From: Desulfobaculum bizertense DSM 18034
GTDB lineage: Bacteria > Desulfobacterota > Desulfovibrionia > Desulfovibrionales > Desulfovibrionaceae
Reading direction: 5' to 3'
DNA length: 64,000 bases
Assembly (NCBI RefSeq): GCF_900167065.1
Contig: NZ_FUYA01000001.1
Span: 186,001-250,000 of the forward strand
Shown here: positions 52,675 through 61,973 of the stretch, one piece after another
How positions within the stretch are numbered: the stretch's first letter is position 1
Layout of the letters: each line of letters begins with the position of its first letter
Notes under the pieces: model-generated
Told to the model about the DNA's origin: nothing
Seen by the model: the letters and a program-made list of their open reading frames with translations, nothing else
Databases searched by the model: none
Program-made: the position numbers and the translations under genes

Positions 52675-53904
52675 TTACTTGCCGCGGAGGGCGTCGACTG
52701 GTGCCATTCGTGCAGCGCTGCGGGCGGGGCGAATGCCAAAAATGAGACCAATGAGCGCCGCAGAGAGGAGAGAGAGGGCAAAAACCTTGAAAGAAAATTC
52801 AATGGTCAAAATACCGAGACTGCTGAGTGTCTGCCCAAGAGCCATGCCGAGAATCATTCCGAGAAGGGCACCAAGACAGGTTAAAATAACGGCTTCAAAT
52901 AAAAACTGGAGCGTCAGCTCCCAACTCTTGGCGCCAACGGCTTTGCGAAGACCGATTTCTGCGGTGCGCTCGTTGACGCTGATGTAAAACAGGTTCGCAA
53001 GGACGAAGCCGCCAACAATCATGGCGACGGCTGCTGTGACGCCGAGAAAAATAACGAGGCCACCCTTGAGCATCCCGACAAACTTGATGATTTCGTCGGC
53101 AGTGAGAATGGTAAAGTCGTCGTCATCGCCGGGGCCAAGCTTGTGGAGGTGACGCAAAAGAGAACGTAAATTCTCGGCGTTTTGCGGCATGTTCTGGGCA
53201 TCGCGAAACTTGATGCGCAGGGCACGAAAATATTTGCGATCAAGATTGAAGCGCTGGGTGAGCGTCGTGAGGGGGATGATGACGCGTTCGTCAAGGTTGT
53301 TGCCACCGCCAGAAAAACCGCGATGGGTGAGAAGCCCGACAACACGTACGGGAAGATTCTGTAAAAAAATAGTGCGGCCAAGGGGTGTTTCGTTACCGAA
53401 AAGTTCCTCGGCAACGGCGGAACCAAGAAGCGCAACTTTTGCGCCGCGCATGACGTCCTCGCGGGTGAAATCGCGGCCTTCGGCAAGCGGCCAGTTCCAG
53501 ACCTCGGCGTAGCCTTCTGTGGCTCCAACAATGGTGGGCACCTCAAAGTTTTTGTTGCCAGCTCGTGCCGTGATGTTGCTGATGCCGCGCATGGGAACCA
53601 CAAGATAGGCTCCGGGGAGAGACTGGCGCAAACGGAGGACATCCGACCACGAAAGCGTCTGATTCCGTTGCCCAACAGCTCGGCTTTTGATGTCGCCACC
53701 AAGCACAAAGGCAGCATCAGGGCCAAACATCGACATGATTTCCTTGGTGCGACGTTCTGCACCATCGATGGACGTGACAATGATGGTCAGGGCCGCAATG
53801 CCTAGAGCAATAGCGGATATGACGAAGAGAGAGCGGAGACGGTAGGCCCGTACGGCCTGCGCGGCAAAACGCGCGGCGCGTCGAACGTGCAGGAGCCTAG
53901 ACAT
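52675..53904 (-). CDS. MacB/FtsX-type ABC transporter permease
   Basis: 409 residues with the MacB membrane topology: TM1 near 25-47, a large periplasmic domain (about 50-280), then three helices in the C-terminal FtsX domain (about 290-400, including NERTAEIGLRKAVGAK). It starts inside the ATPase gene (8-base overlap). With the ATPase and adaptor upstream it forms a tripartite exporter. ATPase and permease are separate genes, unlike fused E. coli MacB. Confidence 0.88.
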   Translation of the reverse strand: MSRLLHVRRAARFAAQAVRAYRLRSLFVISAIALGIAALTIIVTSIDGAERRTKEIMSMFGPDAAFVLGGDIKSRAVGQRNQTLSWSDVLRLRQSLPGAYLVVPMRGISNITARAGNKNFEVPTIVGATEGYAEVWNWPLAEGRDFTREDVMRGAKVALLGSAVAEELFGNETPLGRTIFLQNLPVRVVGLLTHRGFSGGGNNLDERVIIPLTTLTQRFNLDRKYFRALRIKFRDAQNMPQNAENLRSLLRHLHKLGPGDDDDFTILTADEIIKFVGMLKGGLVIFLGVTAAVAMIVGGFVLANLFYISVNERTAEIGLRKAVGAKSWELTLQFLFEAVILTCLGALLGMILGMALGQTLSSLGILTIEFSFKVFALSLLSAALIGLIFGIRPARSAARMAPVDALRGK

Positions 53905-54577
53905 CGGCGATGCGGCCATCGGTGAGGTGAATGTGGGTGGAGGCATAGGCGGCGGTGTCCTCGTCGTGAGTCACGATGACCACGGTTTTCCCGACGTCGT
54001 GAATCTTGGAAAGAAGCTCCATTATTTCTGTGCTGGTGCTGCTGTCGAGCTGCCCTGTTGGTTCATCCGCAAAGATGATGCTGGGGCGATTGATAAGCGC
54101 GCGGGCAAGGGCGACGCGCTGCTGCTGCCCACCAGAAAGCTGGGAAGGGCGAAAGCTTGACCTGTCGCCGAGTCCCACTCGGTTGAGCAGGTCTTCTGCA
54201 CGCTCGGTGAGGGCCTTTCGTGACTCTGGACCATAGAGACCGGGGAGGAGAACGTTTTCCAGCGCGGAGATGTAGGGGACGAGATAAAAGCTCTGAAATA
54301 CAAAGCCAAAGGAGGCATTGCGCAATCCACTGAGTTCATCATCGTCCATCGTACCCACAAGAGAACCGTTGAGCGTGTATGTCCCGGCCGTGGGGCGGTC
54401 GAGGAGACCAAGAATGTGGAGCAGCGTGGATTTTCCTGAGCCGGAGCTGCCAGTCAGGGCAACAAAGCTGTTTTGCAGGATGTCGAGGGTGACGCCCCGA
54501 AGAACCTTTGTCACGTTGTCGCCCTGCACATACTCCCGGGTGATGTCTTTGAGGCTGATGAGAGATGTGTCGGTCAT
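53897..54577 (-). CDS. MacB/LolD-type ABC transporter ATPase
   Basis: 226 residues. Walker A GSSGSGKS (about 43-50), signature [15 protein letters not shown] (about 146-160), Walker [13 protein letters not shown] and the switch His in VIVTHDED. Typical of the LolD/MacB subgroup. It shares one base with the adaptor gene upstream and overlaps the permease gene by 8 bases, so all three are translationally coupled. Confidence 0.94.
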   Translation of the reverse strand: MTDTSLISLKDITREYVQGDNVTKVLRGVTLDILQNSFVALTGSSGSGKSTLLHILGLLDRPTAGTYTLNGSLVGTMDDDELSGLRNASFGFVFQSFYLVPYISALENVLLPGLYGPESRKALTERAEDLLNRVGLGDRSSFRPSQLSGGQQQRVALARALINRPSIIFADEPTGQLDSSTSTEIMELLSKIHDVGKTVVIVTHDEDTAAYASTHIHLTDGRIADV

Positions 54578-55839
54578 TATTTCTTTGCCCCTGTGCCGGA
54601 AAGAACGAGACGGGTCGCCACGGAATCACCTTCGGAAAGTCCTTCGAGAATTTCAGTGCGCTCGGCTCCAGCAAGCCCAAGCTTGGGATGAATCTTGCTG
54701 ACGCGGCGACCATTGACCAAAAAGACCGTCTGGGTGCCATCAATCCACTTGAGTGCGGCATTGGGCAGGGTCAGGACATCGTCCTTGGCCGAAACAATGA
54801 TGCGACACTGGGTGGTCATTTCTGGGCGCAGCTGCTTTGCCGTGTTGGTGTCCACAATGACAAGGGCCTGATAATAGACAATGTTGTCCCGGATTTCAGG
54901 CTCTGGGTAGACCTGGTCTATGGTGCCGTGAAAGACGGCATTGGGGTAGGCATCGACCTGAAATTCAACAGGCATTCCGTGCTCAACCTGCCCGATGTCG
55001 GTTTCGTCGACATAAATCCACATCTCAAGACGCGTTGGGTCGAGAACCGTAATTAGATTTGTGACCTGAAGGCCAGAGACCACGGTTTCGCCTTCCTGCG
55101 CCGTGACCTGACTTACAACGCCAGTGAGAGGACTCATGATGCGGGTGTAAGAAAGCTGTGTCCTGATGCTGGCAAGGTTTGCCTCGGCTTCGATGATGCT
55201 TTTCTGGGCTTTGACTTTTTCCTTTTTGAACTCGGCTGTCAGGCGACTCTCTGCGGCCTGCCGGGCGCGAAAAATGTTGCCTTTGACCTTGGAGTTCTGA
55301 AAGGCGTCGTCAAGCGTGTCTTTGGCAATGAGTTCCTGCTTGAAGAGGCGCTTCTGACGACGCAGGTTGTCTTTGCTGTAGTCATACTCCGCACGTGCCG
55401 CATCAAGGTTGGCCGTCGCTTCCAGAATCTGGAGAGGGTACACCGCTTCGACCCGCTCCAGCTCAGAGCGGGAGCGGTCCAGACGGGCAAGGGCCTCTCG
55501 TTCGTCGGCGCGCAGCTCACGGTCATCAATGACCGCAATCAGGTCGCCTTCTTTGACCCGCTGCCCAACCCGGACATTCATGGACGTGATGCGCCCTGTG
55601 GCCTGTGCGCCAATTTTGACGATGGCTCCAACCTGCGCCTTGATGATTCCTGTGGCGTCGAGGCTTTTTTGAATGGTTCCTTTGCTGACGGTGCCTGTTT
55701 CCAAAACTTGGGGTGCATCAGAGTCGCGTCCAAACACAAAGAGTGCCACGAGCAGGGCAAAAAGAAGTGCTCCGGATATGGCGAGAGGTTTTTTGTGTGT
55801 ACTGGCGAAATCCTTTAGAGCAGAGCTGTTGACGGGCAT
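54577..55839 (-). CDS. MacA-like periplasmic adaptor (membrane fusion protein)
   Basis: 420 residues: N-terminal signal anchor (about 17-37), lipoyl/barrel-sandwich halves around a long alpha-helical hairpin (about 108-230), then beta-barrel and membrane-proximal domains. It couples the ABC permease to an outer-membrane duct, which is not encoded here. It starts only 4 bases after the aldehyde oxidoreductase stop, so the exporter appears to be part of the same transcript. Confidence 0.9.
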   Translation of the reverse strand: MPVNSSALKDFASTHKKPLAISGALLFALLVALFVFGRDSDAPQVLETGTVSKGTIQKSLDATGIIKAQVGAIVKIGAQATGRITSMNVRVGQRVKEGDLIAVIDDRELRADEREALARLDRSRSELERVEAVYPLQILEATANLDAARAEYDYSKDNLRRQKRLFKQELIAKDTLDDAFQNSKVKGNIFRARQAAESRLTAEFKKEKVKAQKSIIEAEANLASIRTQLSYTRIMSPLTGVVSQVTAQEGETVVSGLQVTNLITVLDPTRLEMWIYVDETDIGQVEHGMPVEFQVDAYPNAVFHGTIDQVYPEPEIRDNIVYYQALVIVDTNTAKQLRPEMTTQCRIIVSAKDDVLTLPNAALKWIDGTQTVFLVNGRRVSKIHPKLGLAGAERTEILEGLSEGDSVATRLVLSGTGAKK

Positions 55840-55843
55840 GCGC

Positions 55844-57592
55844 TTATTCCTTGTGTATCAGTTCGCGAATCGCTGCGGCGTAGTGCTGCTTGAGCTGTTC
55901 GACGTAGCCTCCATCAATGGGGCCTTTCCAGGTCTCTACTTCGAGAAAACGTTTTGGGATTTTGACTGATTCCGGGGCAAAACCACTGTCGATTTTAAGT
56001 TGCCAGCGCAGACGCTGACCTTCTCGACTTGCGGCATCAAGACGTTTTGCCGCATCACTCAGACCAAGAGAGCTGAGGGCGGCTGCAAGGCGTTCCGGGG
56101 TGTAGACCTTACGCGAGAACAGGCAGGCCACCATAGAGGTGAGCATAACCCGCTTGTGCTCATCGTCGATCATGTAGTCTACGGCTGCGTCCGCGTCCTG
56201 ATCGCCCGGTTCTATTTTTTGGTCATAACTGTAGGCGCCGCTGTCGAGGTGAGAGTGCCGAAAGCCCAAAGCCTGCGACACGTAATACACTTCACCTGTG
56301 GCATATCCTGCCATTTCCTGCCCCAGAACACAGGCAAAGTCCTCTCCACCGAATATGCTGGCGGCGTGCAGTGCTCCCTTGGCAAGTGCGGCGTAAAATT
56401 CGTTCGTACTGCGCGCAAGGTGGGGCATGGCCTGAATAAATCCGGTTTTGTCGCCACTTTTGAGCTCGACAATGGTTTCGGCGGTGCTGATGAGCTTTTT
56501 GTCGAGCGCCTCGGCTGCCCAGGCAAGGGCAACGCCCGCACTCATGACGTCCAGCCCTTCGCGCTCGCACTCGTCCATGACTGCCAGCACGTCAGAGGCC
56601 TGCGTCAGGCCGAGCATGGAGCCACAGGCAAAGATTGGCTCATAGTCATAGGAGACCTGCCGGTACAGGTATTCATTTTCGTCGGCGAACTGCTCGCGAA
56701 GAAGCCCTATGTGAATGCAGCCGACAGGGCAGCCTGCGCAGGCTGTCTGGCGCAGAAGCAATTCCTTGGCAAAGCGTTCGCCAGAGATGCCATCAATTTC
56801 CGGACGGGTGGTCTTTCGGAGGTTGTCCCATGGCAGGGCCTTGAGTTCGTTTAGGGCCAGCAGATTCTCTGCGGTACCAAGATCGTGGTATTTGCTCATC
56901 ATACCGGGCTTGGTCACGTCCTTGTAGATGTCCGCAAACAGGTCTTTGTATTCCTTGGACTGGGGCAGTTCCTGTTCTGCATCCCCGAGGACCGCAATGC
57001 CTTTGAGATTTTTGTTCCCCATAACTGCGCCAGAGCCAAGGCGGCCAAAATGTCGAAAGGAATCGACATTGATGCAGGCAAAGGCGTTTTTGTGTTCTCC
57101 AGCAGGCCCAATGCGAATGATGCTGCCATGCCCGTCAGTGGGGCATCGTTTCCGAAGGTATTTGCCTGCGGCAAAAACGTCAAAGTTGTGCAGGTAGGGG
57201 ACGGGTTCCAGCTCAATGTGCCGTCCGCCAATGCGCAGGAAGCTGAGTTCTGGAGCCTGTCCGGTGATGACAATGGCGTCATAGCCTGCAAAGCGCATGG
57301 ACAGGGCCAGACGGCCACCTGCATGTGATTCGGCAAACTGTTCGTTGTATGGGGACTTGAAGGCACAGACGACCTTGCTCATAAGGGGGAAAAAGCCCGT
57401 GAGAGGGCCGATGGTGAAGATGAGGGGCTGAGAAATATCGTGAGCAGGAAGCTCGGTGCTTCCAAAATGTTCAAACAGTGCAGCGGCAAGGGACGAACCA
57501 CCGAGGTGCTTTGCGACAGACGAAAAGTCCTGACGCTTGCCTCGGCCTGTGTTCAGGTCCATGTGCAAAATATGAAAGGCGCGATCGGTCAT
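55844..57592 (-). CDS. Aldehyde:ferredoxin oxidoreductase (tungsten type)
   Basis: 582 residues of the AOR family, which oxidises aldehydes to acids (or reduces acids) with a W-pterin centre and one [4Fe-4S] cluster. The cluster ligands CAGCPVGC (Cys285, Cys288, Cys292) plus a later Cys (about 453) are present, as are pterin-binding regions such as GHAGGR-like SHAGGRLALSMRF (about 89-101). ATG 57592 overlaps the ferredoxin gene by 4 bases; the in-frame start at 57670 is inside that gene. Substrate unknown. The adaptor gene follows after 4 bases. Confidence 0.92.
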   Translation of the reverse strand: MTDRAFHILHMDLNTGRGKRQDFSSVAKHLGGSSLAAALFEHFGSTELPAHDISQPLIFTIGPLTGFFPLMSKVVCAFKSPYNEQFAESHAGGRLALSMRFAGYDAIVITGQAPELSFLRIGGRHIELEPVPYLHNFDVFAAGKYLRKRCPTDGHGSIIRIGPAGEHKNAFACINVDSFRHFGRLGSGAVMGNKNLKGIAVLGDAEQELPQSKEYKDLFADIYKDVTKPGMMSKYHDLGTAENLLALNELKALPWDNLRKTTRPEIDGISGERFAKELLLRQTACAGCPVGCIHIGLLREQFADENEYLYRQVSYDYEPIFACGSMLGLTQASDVLAVMDECEREGLDVMSAGVALAWAAEALDKKLISTAETIVELKSGDKTGFIQAMPHLARSTNEFYAALAKGALHAASIFGGEDFACVLGQEMAGYATGEVYYVSQALGFRHSHLDSGAYSYDQKIEPGDQDADAAVDYMIDDEHKRVMLTSMVACLFSRKVYTPERLAAALSSLGLSDAAKRLDAASREGQRLRWQLKIDSGFAPESVKIPKRFLEVETWKGPIDGGYVEQLKQHYAAAIRELIHKE

Positions 57593-58023
57593 GATGAGCC
57601 TCCTGTCTGCTTGGGATGTGTGGGCTTTTCGGTAAATTCCAGACAGTTTTGGGGGCAGAAGTTCACGCACTGGCCGCAGTGTATGCAGACATAGGGTGCG
57701 TTTTCATCGGGACTCATAAAGATGGCGTCAACAGGGCAGGCTTTGGCGCACTGCCCGCAGTGAATGCAGAGCTTGGAGCGATAGGTCACGCCACCGCCTT
57801 TTCTTTGGCGCATGGCTTCTGTGGGGCAGGCAAGAGAGCAGGGAGCAGGGTCGCAGGCGAGGCAGGTTTTTGCTTCAAAGCCCGTGGTGAGTCCGCCAGC
57901 AGAGGCAATGCGTATGCCGCAGCGGTCCCATGAAAGAGTTTTGTGGACAAGTCTGGCACAGGCCAGAGAGCAACTATGGCAGCCGATACAGCGTTCCATA
58001 TGGCTGGCGCGCAAAATTTTCAT
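57589..58023 (-). CDS. Polyferredoxin partner of aldehyde oxidoreductase
   Basis: 144 residues with four Cys sets: C12/C15/C18/C22, C54/C57/C62/C66, C86/C89/C92/C96 and C113/C116/C119/C123. This is the HycB/AorB-like electron-transfer partner usually found next to AOR in anaerobes. ATG 58023 has GGAGG at 58031-58035. Only about 14 bases upstream of this site stands the strong hairpin at 58037-58078, so its own promoter is not obvious. Confidence 0.92.
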   Translation of the reverse strand: MKILRASHMERCIGCHSCSLACARLVHKTLSWDRCGIRIASAGGLTTGFEAKTCLACDPAPCSLACPTEAMRQRKGGGVTYRSKLCIHCGQCAKACPVDAIFMSPDENAPYVCIHCGQCVNFCPQNCLEFTEKPTHPKQTGGSS

Positions 58024-58036
58024 GGCTCAGCCTCCT

Positions 58037-58078
58037 GCGGAAAAAAAGGGGGAGTCTGTGCTCCCCCTTTTTTTCCGC
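58037..58078 (-). terminator. Strong symmetric hairpin between algC and the AOR operon
   Basis: 18-bp perfect inverted repeat: GCGG + AAAAAAAGGGGGAG with CTCCCCCTTTTTTT + CCGC and a 6-base loop. It has the form of the algC terminator but occupies almost the whole 69-base gap to the ferredoxin gene. Confidence 0.85.
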
Positions 58079-58092
58079 GAAAAGGTTGGTTT

Positions 58093-59460
58093 TTAGGACA
58101 TTTCCTGAATCCACTCCGCCAGAGGGACTTCAATGACCTTGCGGATTTCTTCCAGCCGTTCAGGGGATTCTGCCTCAAAGCGCAGAACAAGCACGGGCTG
58201 GGTGTTGGAGGCGCGAAGCAGTCCCCATCCATCCGGAAAGGTGATGCGTACGCCATCAACGTCGATTATATCATAACGTTCACGGAAATAGTCCTGTGCA
58301 CGTTTGACAACGTCAAATTTAATGCTGTCAGGGCAGTCCTTGCGGATTTCTGGCGTGTTGTATGTGGTGGGCCAGTCGCTCAGGAACTGGCTGATGGGCT
58401 GGCCGTGCTTTTCGCTCATGATTTCTACGATGCGCTGTGCGGAGTAGCATCCGTCATCAAAGCCATAGTAGCGGTCAGCAAAGAACATGTGTCCACTCAT
58501 TTCGCCAGCCAGAAGCGCTCCTGTTTCTTGCATGCGGGCCTTGATTAGGGAGTGCCCTGTCTGGCCCATGATCGGGGTGCCGCCGTGGTTGGCAATATCG
58601 GTGTACATGAGATGGGTGCATTTTACTTCGCCAATGACTGTTGCACCGGGGTGCTTTTCCAGCAGGGCGCGGGCATAAATGGCAAGCAGTTTGTCGCCAT
58701 AAATCATGTTGCCCTGTTCGTCGATAACGCCAATGCGGTCGCCATCACCATCAAGCCCGATGCCGAGGTCTGCACCTTCGGCCTTTACGCGCTCAATAAG
58801 ATCAGTCATATATTTAGGGACGATCGGATCGGGGTGATGGTTCGGGAAATCTCCATCAGGTTCGCAGTACTGGTCAATAACTGTTGCACCAATGCGGGTC
58901 AGCAGTTCGCGGCAGACTTCGCCACCTGCGCCGTTGCCACCATCGAGAACAACCTTGACGGGGTTCTTGAGCGTGGTCTGGGAGGCCAGATCTTCAAGGT
59001 AGCTTGGGGTGATGTCGTGCTGGCTGGCAAGGCCAGAACCAGTTTCGAATTCACCAGCTGCCATGATTTTGTAAATTTCCTGAATCTCTTCGGAATGGAT
59101 GGTGCTTTCGCCTGCCCACACCTTAAAGCCGTTGAACTCCGGCGGGTTGTGGCTGGCAGTAATCATAACACCTGCTTTTCTTTTGAGCTTTTTGCAGGCA
59201 AAGTAGAACAGCGGTGTGGCAACCATATCCAGAAAAACAACATCAACGCCCGTTGAGAGCAGTCCGTTAACCATGCTTTTCTGATACACAGGTGAAGAAT
59301 GGCGGCAGTCGTGGCCAACCACGGCCTGTGTGTACCCATGACGGCGGAAATATGTGCCGCAGGCTTTTCCGAGGGTTTCGACCCATTCAGGATCAAAATC
59401 CTGATCTACAATGCCTCGAATGTCGTAGGCACGAAATATTTCCTGGTTAATTGCTTTCAT
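58093..59460 (-). CDS. algC: Phosphomannomutase/phosphoglucomutase
   Basis: Alpha-D-phosphohexomutase (455 residues) interconverting hexose-6- and hexose-1-phosphates for GDP-mannose and other surface sugars. Catalytic serine loop TASHNPP (about 101-107), metal loop DGDGDR (about 237-242), sugar-binding GEMSGH, and phosphate-binding RASNTQP at the C terminus are all present. ATG 59460 has GGAGGA. It provides mannose-1-phosphate for the ManC enzyme at 4681-6111. Confidence 0.95.
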   Translation of the reverse strand: MKAINQEIFRAYDIRGIVDQDFDPEWVETLGKACGTYFRRHGYTQAVVGHDCRHSSPVYQKSMVNGLLSTGVDVVFLDMVATPLFYFACKKLKRKAGVMITASHNPPEFNGFKVWAGESTIHSEEIQEIYKIMAAGEFETGSGLASQHDITPSYLEDLASQTTLKNPVKVVLDGGNGAGGEVCRELLTRIGATVIDQYCEPDGDFPNHHPDPIVPKYMTDLIERVKAEGADLGIGLDGDGDRIGVIDEQGNMIYGDKLLAIYARALLEKHPGATVIGEVKCTHLMYTDIANHGGTPIMGQTGHSLIKARMQETGALLAGEMSGHMFFADRYYGFDDGCYSAQRIVEIMSEKHGQPISQFLSDWPTTYNTPEIRKDCPDSIKFDVVKRAQDYFRERYDIIDVDGVRITFPDGWGLLRASNTQPVLVLRFEAESPERLEEIRKVIEVPLAEWIQEMS

Positions 59461-59661
59461 GTGTCCTCCGATTTGGTCCGCACAAGGTCGTGAGTAAAGA
59501 TTGCGGAACAGGGCTTTACCATATTAGACTTAAACTTCGGTTCCCAAATTTACAAGCACGACGTTTTTTTTCTGTGTTACGAAAGCTGTGTTATGCAGCT
59601 CAAAGAGGCCAGACGAACGGCTGTTTCTGGCCTATGCATTACTGAAAATAATGGGGTTATT

Positions 59662-60735
59662 ATGAATTGGGATTGGGAAAAACTCCAGGAAAAACGGAAG
59701 ACTCAGCCCGGTGGCGGCGGTGGTGGTCCTCAGCTCAATGATGTGAACATTGACTGGGATCGCTTCCGGAATTTTCGCTTTCCGGCGTGGCGTCTTCTGC
59801 TTGGCCTGATTGTCCTTGGCTGGCTTGCCTCTGGTATTTACATTGTTGGTCCTGACGAAATAGGCGTTGTTCAGCGCTTTGGTGCCTACAGCGGGGAAAG
59901 TGGTCCCGGTCCACATTATCACCTTCCGTTCCCGATTGAGCGGGTCCAGACACCCAAGGTGACCCAGATTCGACGGGTCGAAGTTGGTCTTCGCAGTACG
60001 CGACGTTCTGGAAACTTCTCGCAGGCATCCTTTCAGGATGTTCCTCAGGAATCCCTCATGCTGACTGGCGATGAAAACATCGTCGACGTGCAGTTTATTG
60101 TGCAGTACCTGATTAAGGATGCACGGGACTACCTGTTTAATGTGAAAAATCAGGAAGAAAGCGTCAAGAACATCGCCGAAGCTGCAATGCGCGAAATCAT
60201 TGGCCGGAGCCGTATTGATTCAGTTCTGACCTCTGACAAGCTTGTGGTTCAGACCGAAGCCAAGACCCTGATGCAGGACATGTCTGACAAGTACAAGCTC
60301 GGGGTTCGCATTGTGGCGGTCCAGCTCCAGAATGTCCATCCTCCAAAAGAAGTTATTGATGCATTTAAGGATGTTGCTTCTGCCCGTGAGGACAAGAGCC
60401 GTTTCATTAATGAAGCCGAGGCCTACAAGAATGACATCCTGCCCAAGGCCCGTGGTCAGGCGGCTGTGCTGGTGAATGAGGCCGAAGCCTACAAGCAGCA
60501 GCAGATTCGTCGTGCAGAAGGTGAAGCAGCCCGCTTCCTGTCTGTGTACACGGAATATGCCAAGGCCAAGGATATTACCCGTCGCCGCATGTATCTTGAG
60601 ACCATGGAAAAAATCTTCTCGTCCAAGGACATGGAAAAGATTCTGATGTCGAGTGATGCCCTGCGCGGAGCTGTGCCGTATCTGCCGCTCAGTCCTCTTG
60701 GGCATGGAACCCGAGTTCTGAAAGGAGGGGAATAG
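59662..60735 (+). CDS. hflK: HflK, SPFH-domain modulator of FtsH
   Basis: Membrane-anchored SPFH/prohibitin protein (357 residues) that with HflC encloses the FtsH protease. Gly-rich N terminus (TQPGGGGGGPQ), one helix at about 43-63, the SPFH domain (about 65-260) and a long coiled coil with NEAEAYKNDILPKARGQA. ATG 59662 gives the normal N terminus but has only a GGGG-like ribosome site; a longer in-frame start at 59593 is possible. hflC follows 2 bases after the stop. Confidence 0.95.
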   Translation: MNWDWEKLQEKRKTQPGGGGGGPQLNDVNIDWDRFRNFRFPAWRLLLGLIVLGWLASGIYIVGPDEIGVVQRFGAYSGESGPGPHYHLPFPIERVQTPKVTQIRRVEVGLRSTRRSGNFSQASFQDVPQESLMLTGDENIVDVQFIVQYLIKDARDYLFNVKNQEESVKNIAEAAMREIIGRSRIDSVLTSDKLVVQTEAKTLMQDMSDKYKLGVRIVAVQLQNVHPPKEVIDAFKDVASAREDKSRFINEAEAYKNDILPKARGQAAVLVNEAEAYKQQQIRRAEGEAARFLSVYTEYAKAKDITRRRMYLETMEKIFSSKDMEKILMSSDALRGAVPYLPLSPLGHGTRVLKGGE

Positions 60736-60737
60736 AA

Positions 60738-61589
60738 ATGTCCTCCAGTAAAGCGATTTCCCTTATTGTTGGCCTTGCTGTGCTCCTGCTTGTTGGGACG
60801 CAGAGCTTTTACACCGTCGATCAGACGCAGGTTGCTATTGTGCTCCAGCTGGGCAAGCCTGTTGGTGGCGTGAAGGCTCCGGGCCTGCATTTCAAGATTC
60901 CGTTTATTCAGGTCGTGTTACCGTTTGATGCCCGTGTGCTGGAACATGATGCCAGACCAGAAGAAATTCTGACGCTCGACAAGAAAAACATGCTGGTGGA
61001 CAATTTCACCAAGTGGCGCATTGTTGATCCTCTGGAATTCTATCAGACCGTGCGCACGGTAGAGAACGCCAAGTCTCGTATTGAGGACATCATTTATTCG
61101 CAGCTTCGTGTTTCTCTTGGCCGTTACACACTGGTCGAGGTCGTGAACCAAAAGCGCCCGCAGATTATGCAGGAAGTCACTGAACGGGCATCCAAGCTCA
61201 TCAGCGAATATGGCATTGAAATTGTGGACGTGCGGATTAAGCGAACGGATCTTCCGTCCGAGAATGAACGGGCTATTTTTGGCCGCATGCAGGCAGAACG
61301 TCAGCGTCAGGCCAAGCAGTACCGTTCGGAAGGGCAGGAGGAAGCTGCAAAGATTCGTTCTGCAGCGGACCGTGACCGGGCACTGCTTGTTGCCGAAGGC
61401 AAAAGAAAGGCCGAGGTCCTGCGAGGCGAGGGTGAGGCAGAAGCAACTCGTATTTTTGCAGATGCCCTGAAAACATCTCCCGAGTTTTACTCTTTTGCCA
61501 AGAGTCTTGAAGCATACGAAAAGAGCTTCAAGAATAATACTCGCGTTGTGCTGACGCCGAATAATGAGTTTTTAAAATATATGAAGTAA
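60738..61589 (+). CDS. hflC: HflC, SPFH-domain partner of HflK
   Basis: 283 residues: N-terminal helix (about 6-24), SPFH domain and coiled-coil with RMQAERQRQAKQYRSEGQ, ending FLKYMK. It starts 2 bases after hflK behind AAAGGAGGGG, so the two form an operon closed by a strong terminator. Confidence 0.95.
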   Translation: MSSSKAISLIVGLAVLLLVGTQSFYTVDQTQVAIVLQLGKPVGGVKAPGLHFKIPFIQVVLPFDARVLEHDARPEEILTLDKKNMLVDNFTKWRIVDPLEFYQTVRTVENAKSRIEDIIYSQLRVSLGRYTLVEVVNQKRPQIMQEVTERASKLISEYGIEIVDVRIKRTDLPSENERAIFGRMQAERQRQAKQYRSEGQEEAAKIRSAADRDRALLVAEGKRKAEVLRGEGEAEATRIFADALKTSPEFYSFAKSLEAYEKSFKNNTRVVLTPNNEFLKYMK

Positions 61590-61608
61590 TTGGTCTGACC
61601 AATTAATT

Positions 61609-61646
61609 GAAAGGCACCCATGAAAATGGGTGCCTTTCTTTTTTTT
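61609..61646 (+). terminator. Terminator of hflKC
   Basis: 13-bp perfect stem GAAAGGCACCCAT/ATGGGTGCCTTTC with a GAAA loop and eight T. Confidence 0.93.
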
Positions 61647-61788
61647 GCATTTATTTCCGGTATATTACTCTATAGGCCAATGAGAGGGTCTATTTTTGAC
61701 AATAGTGTGAATACCGATCTGTCTAATATTTATAATCATTAAAAACAGACAATTAGAGCCTAAAATGTCAGCTTGCACTATAGGGTAA

Positions 61789-61816
61789 TTGACAAAGAAG
61801 ACTTAATTACTATGAT
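61789..61816 (+). promoter_or_regulatory. Strong orphan sigma-70-like promoter in the hflC-regulator gap
   Basis: Perfect TTGACA (61789-61794), 16-base spacer, TATGAT (61811-61816). It points toward the 3' end of the opposite-strand regulator. Only a 20-codon frame (ATG 61831 to 61893, no ribosome site) lies directly downstream. The rest of 61647-61973 is AT-rich, with an inverted repeat TTGATT/AATCAA at about 61844-61862 and no gene. Confidence 0.45.
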
Positions 61817-61973
61817 TAGTCACACTCGCAATGAGTAAAAAAATTGATTATGGCTCAATCAATCGGAATGGTCGATACATTTCCGGATTCTAGTCAGCCG
61901 TGCCCATGATTCTCTTCCTCTTCACTCTCGCTCTCGGAATATTGGACCACAGGTTGGAAGACCATGTGTTCGG

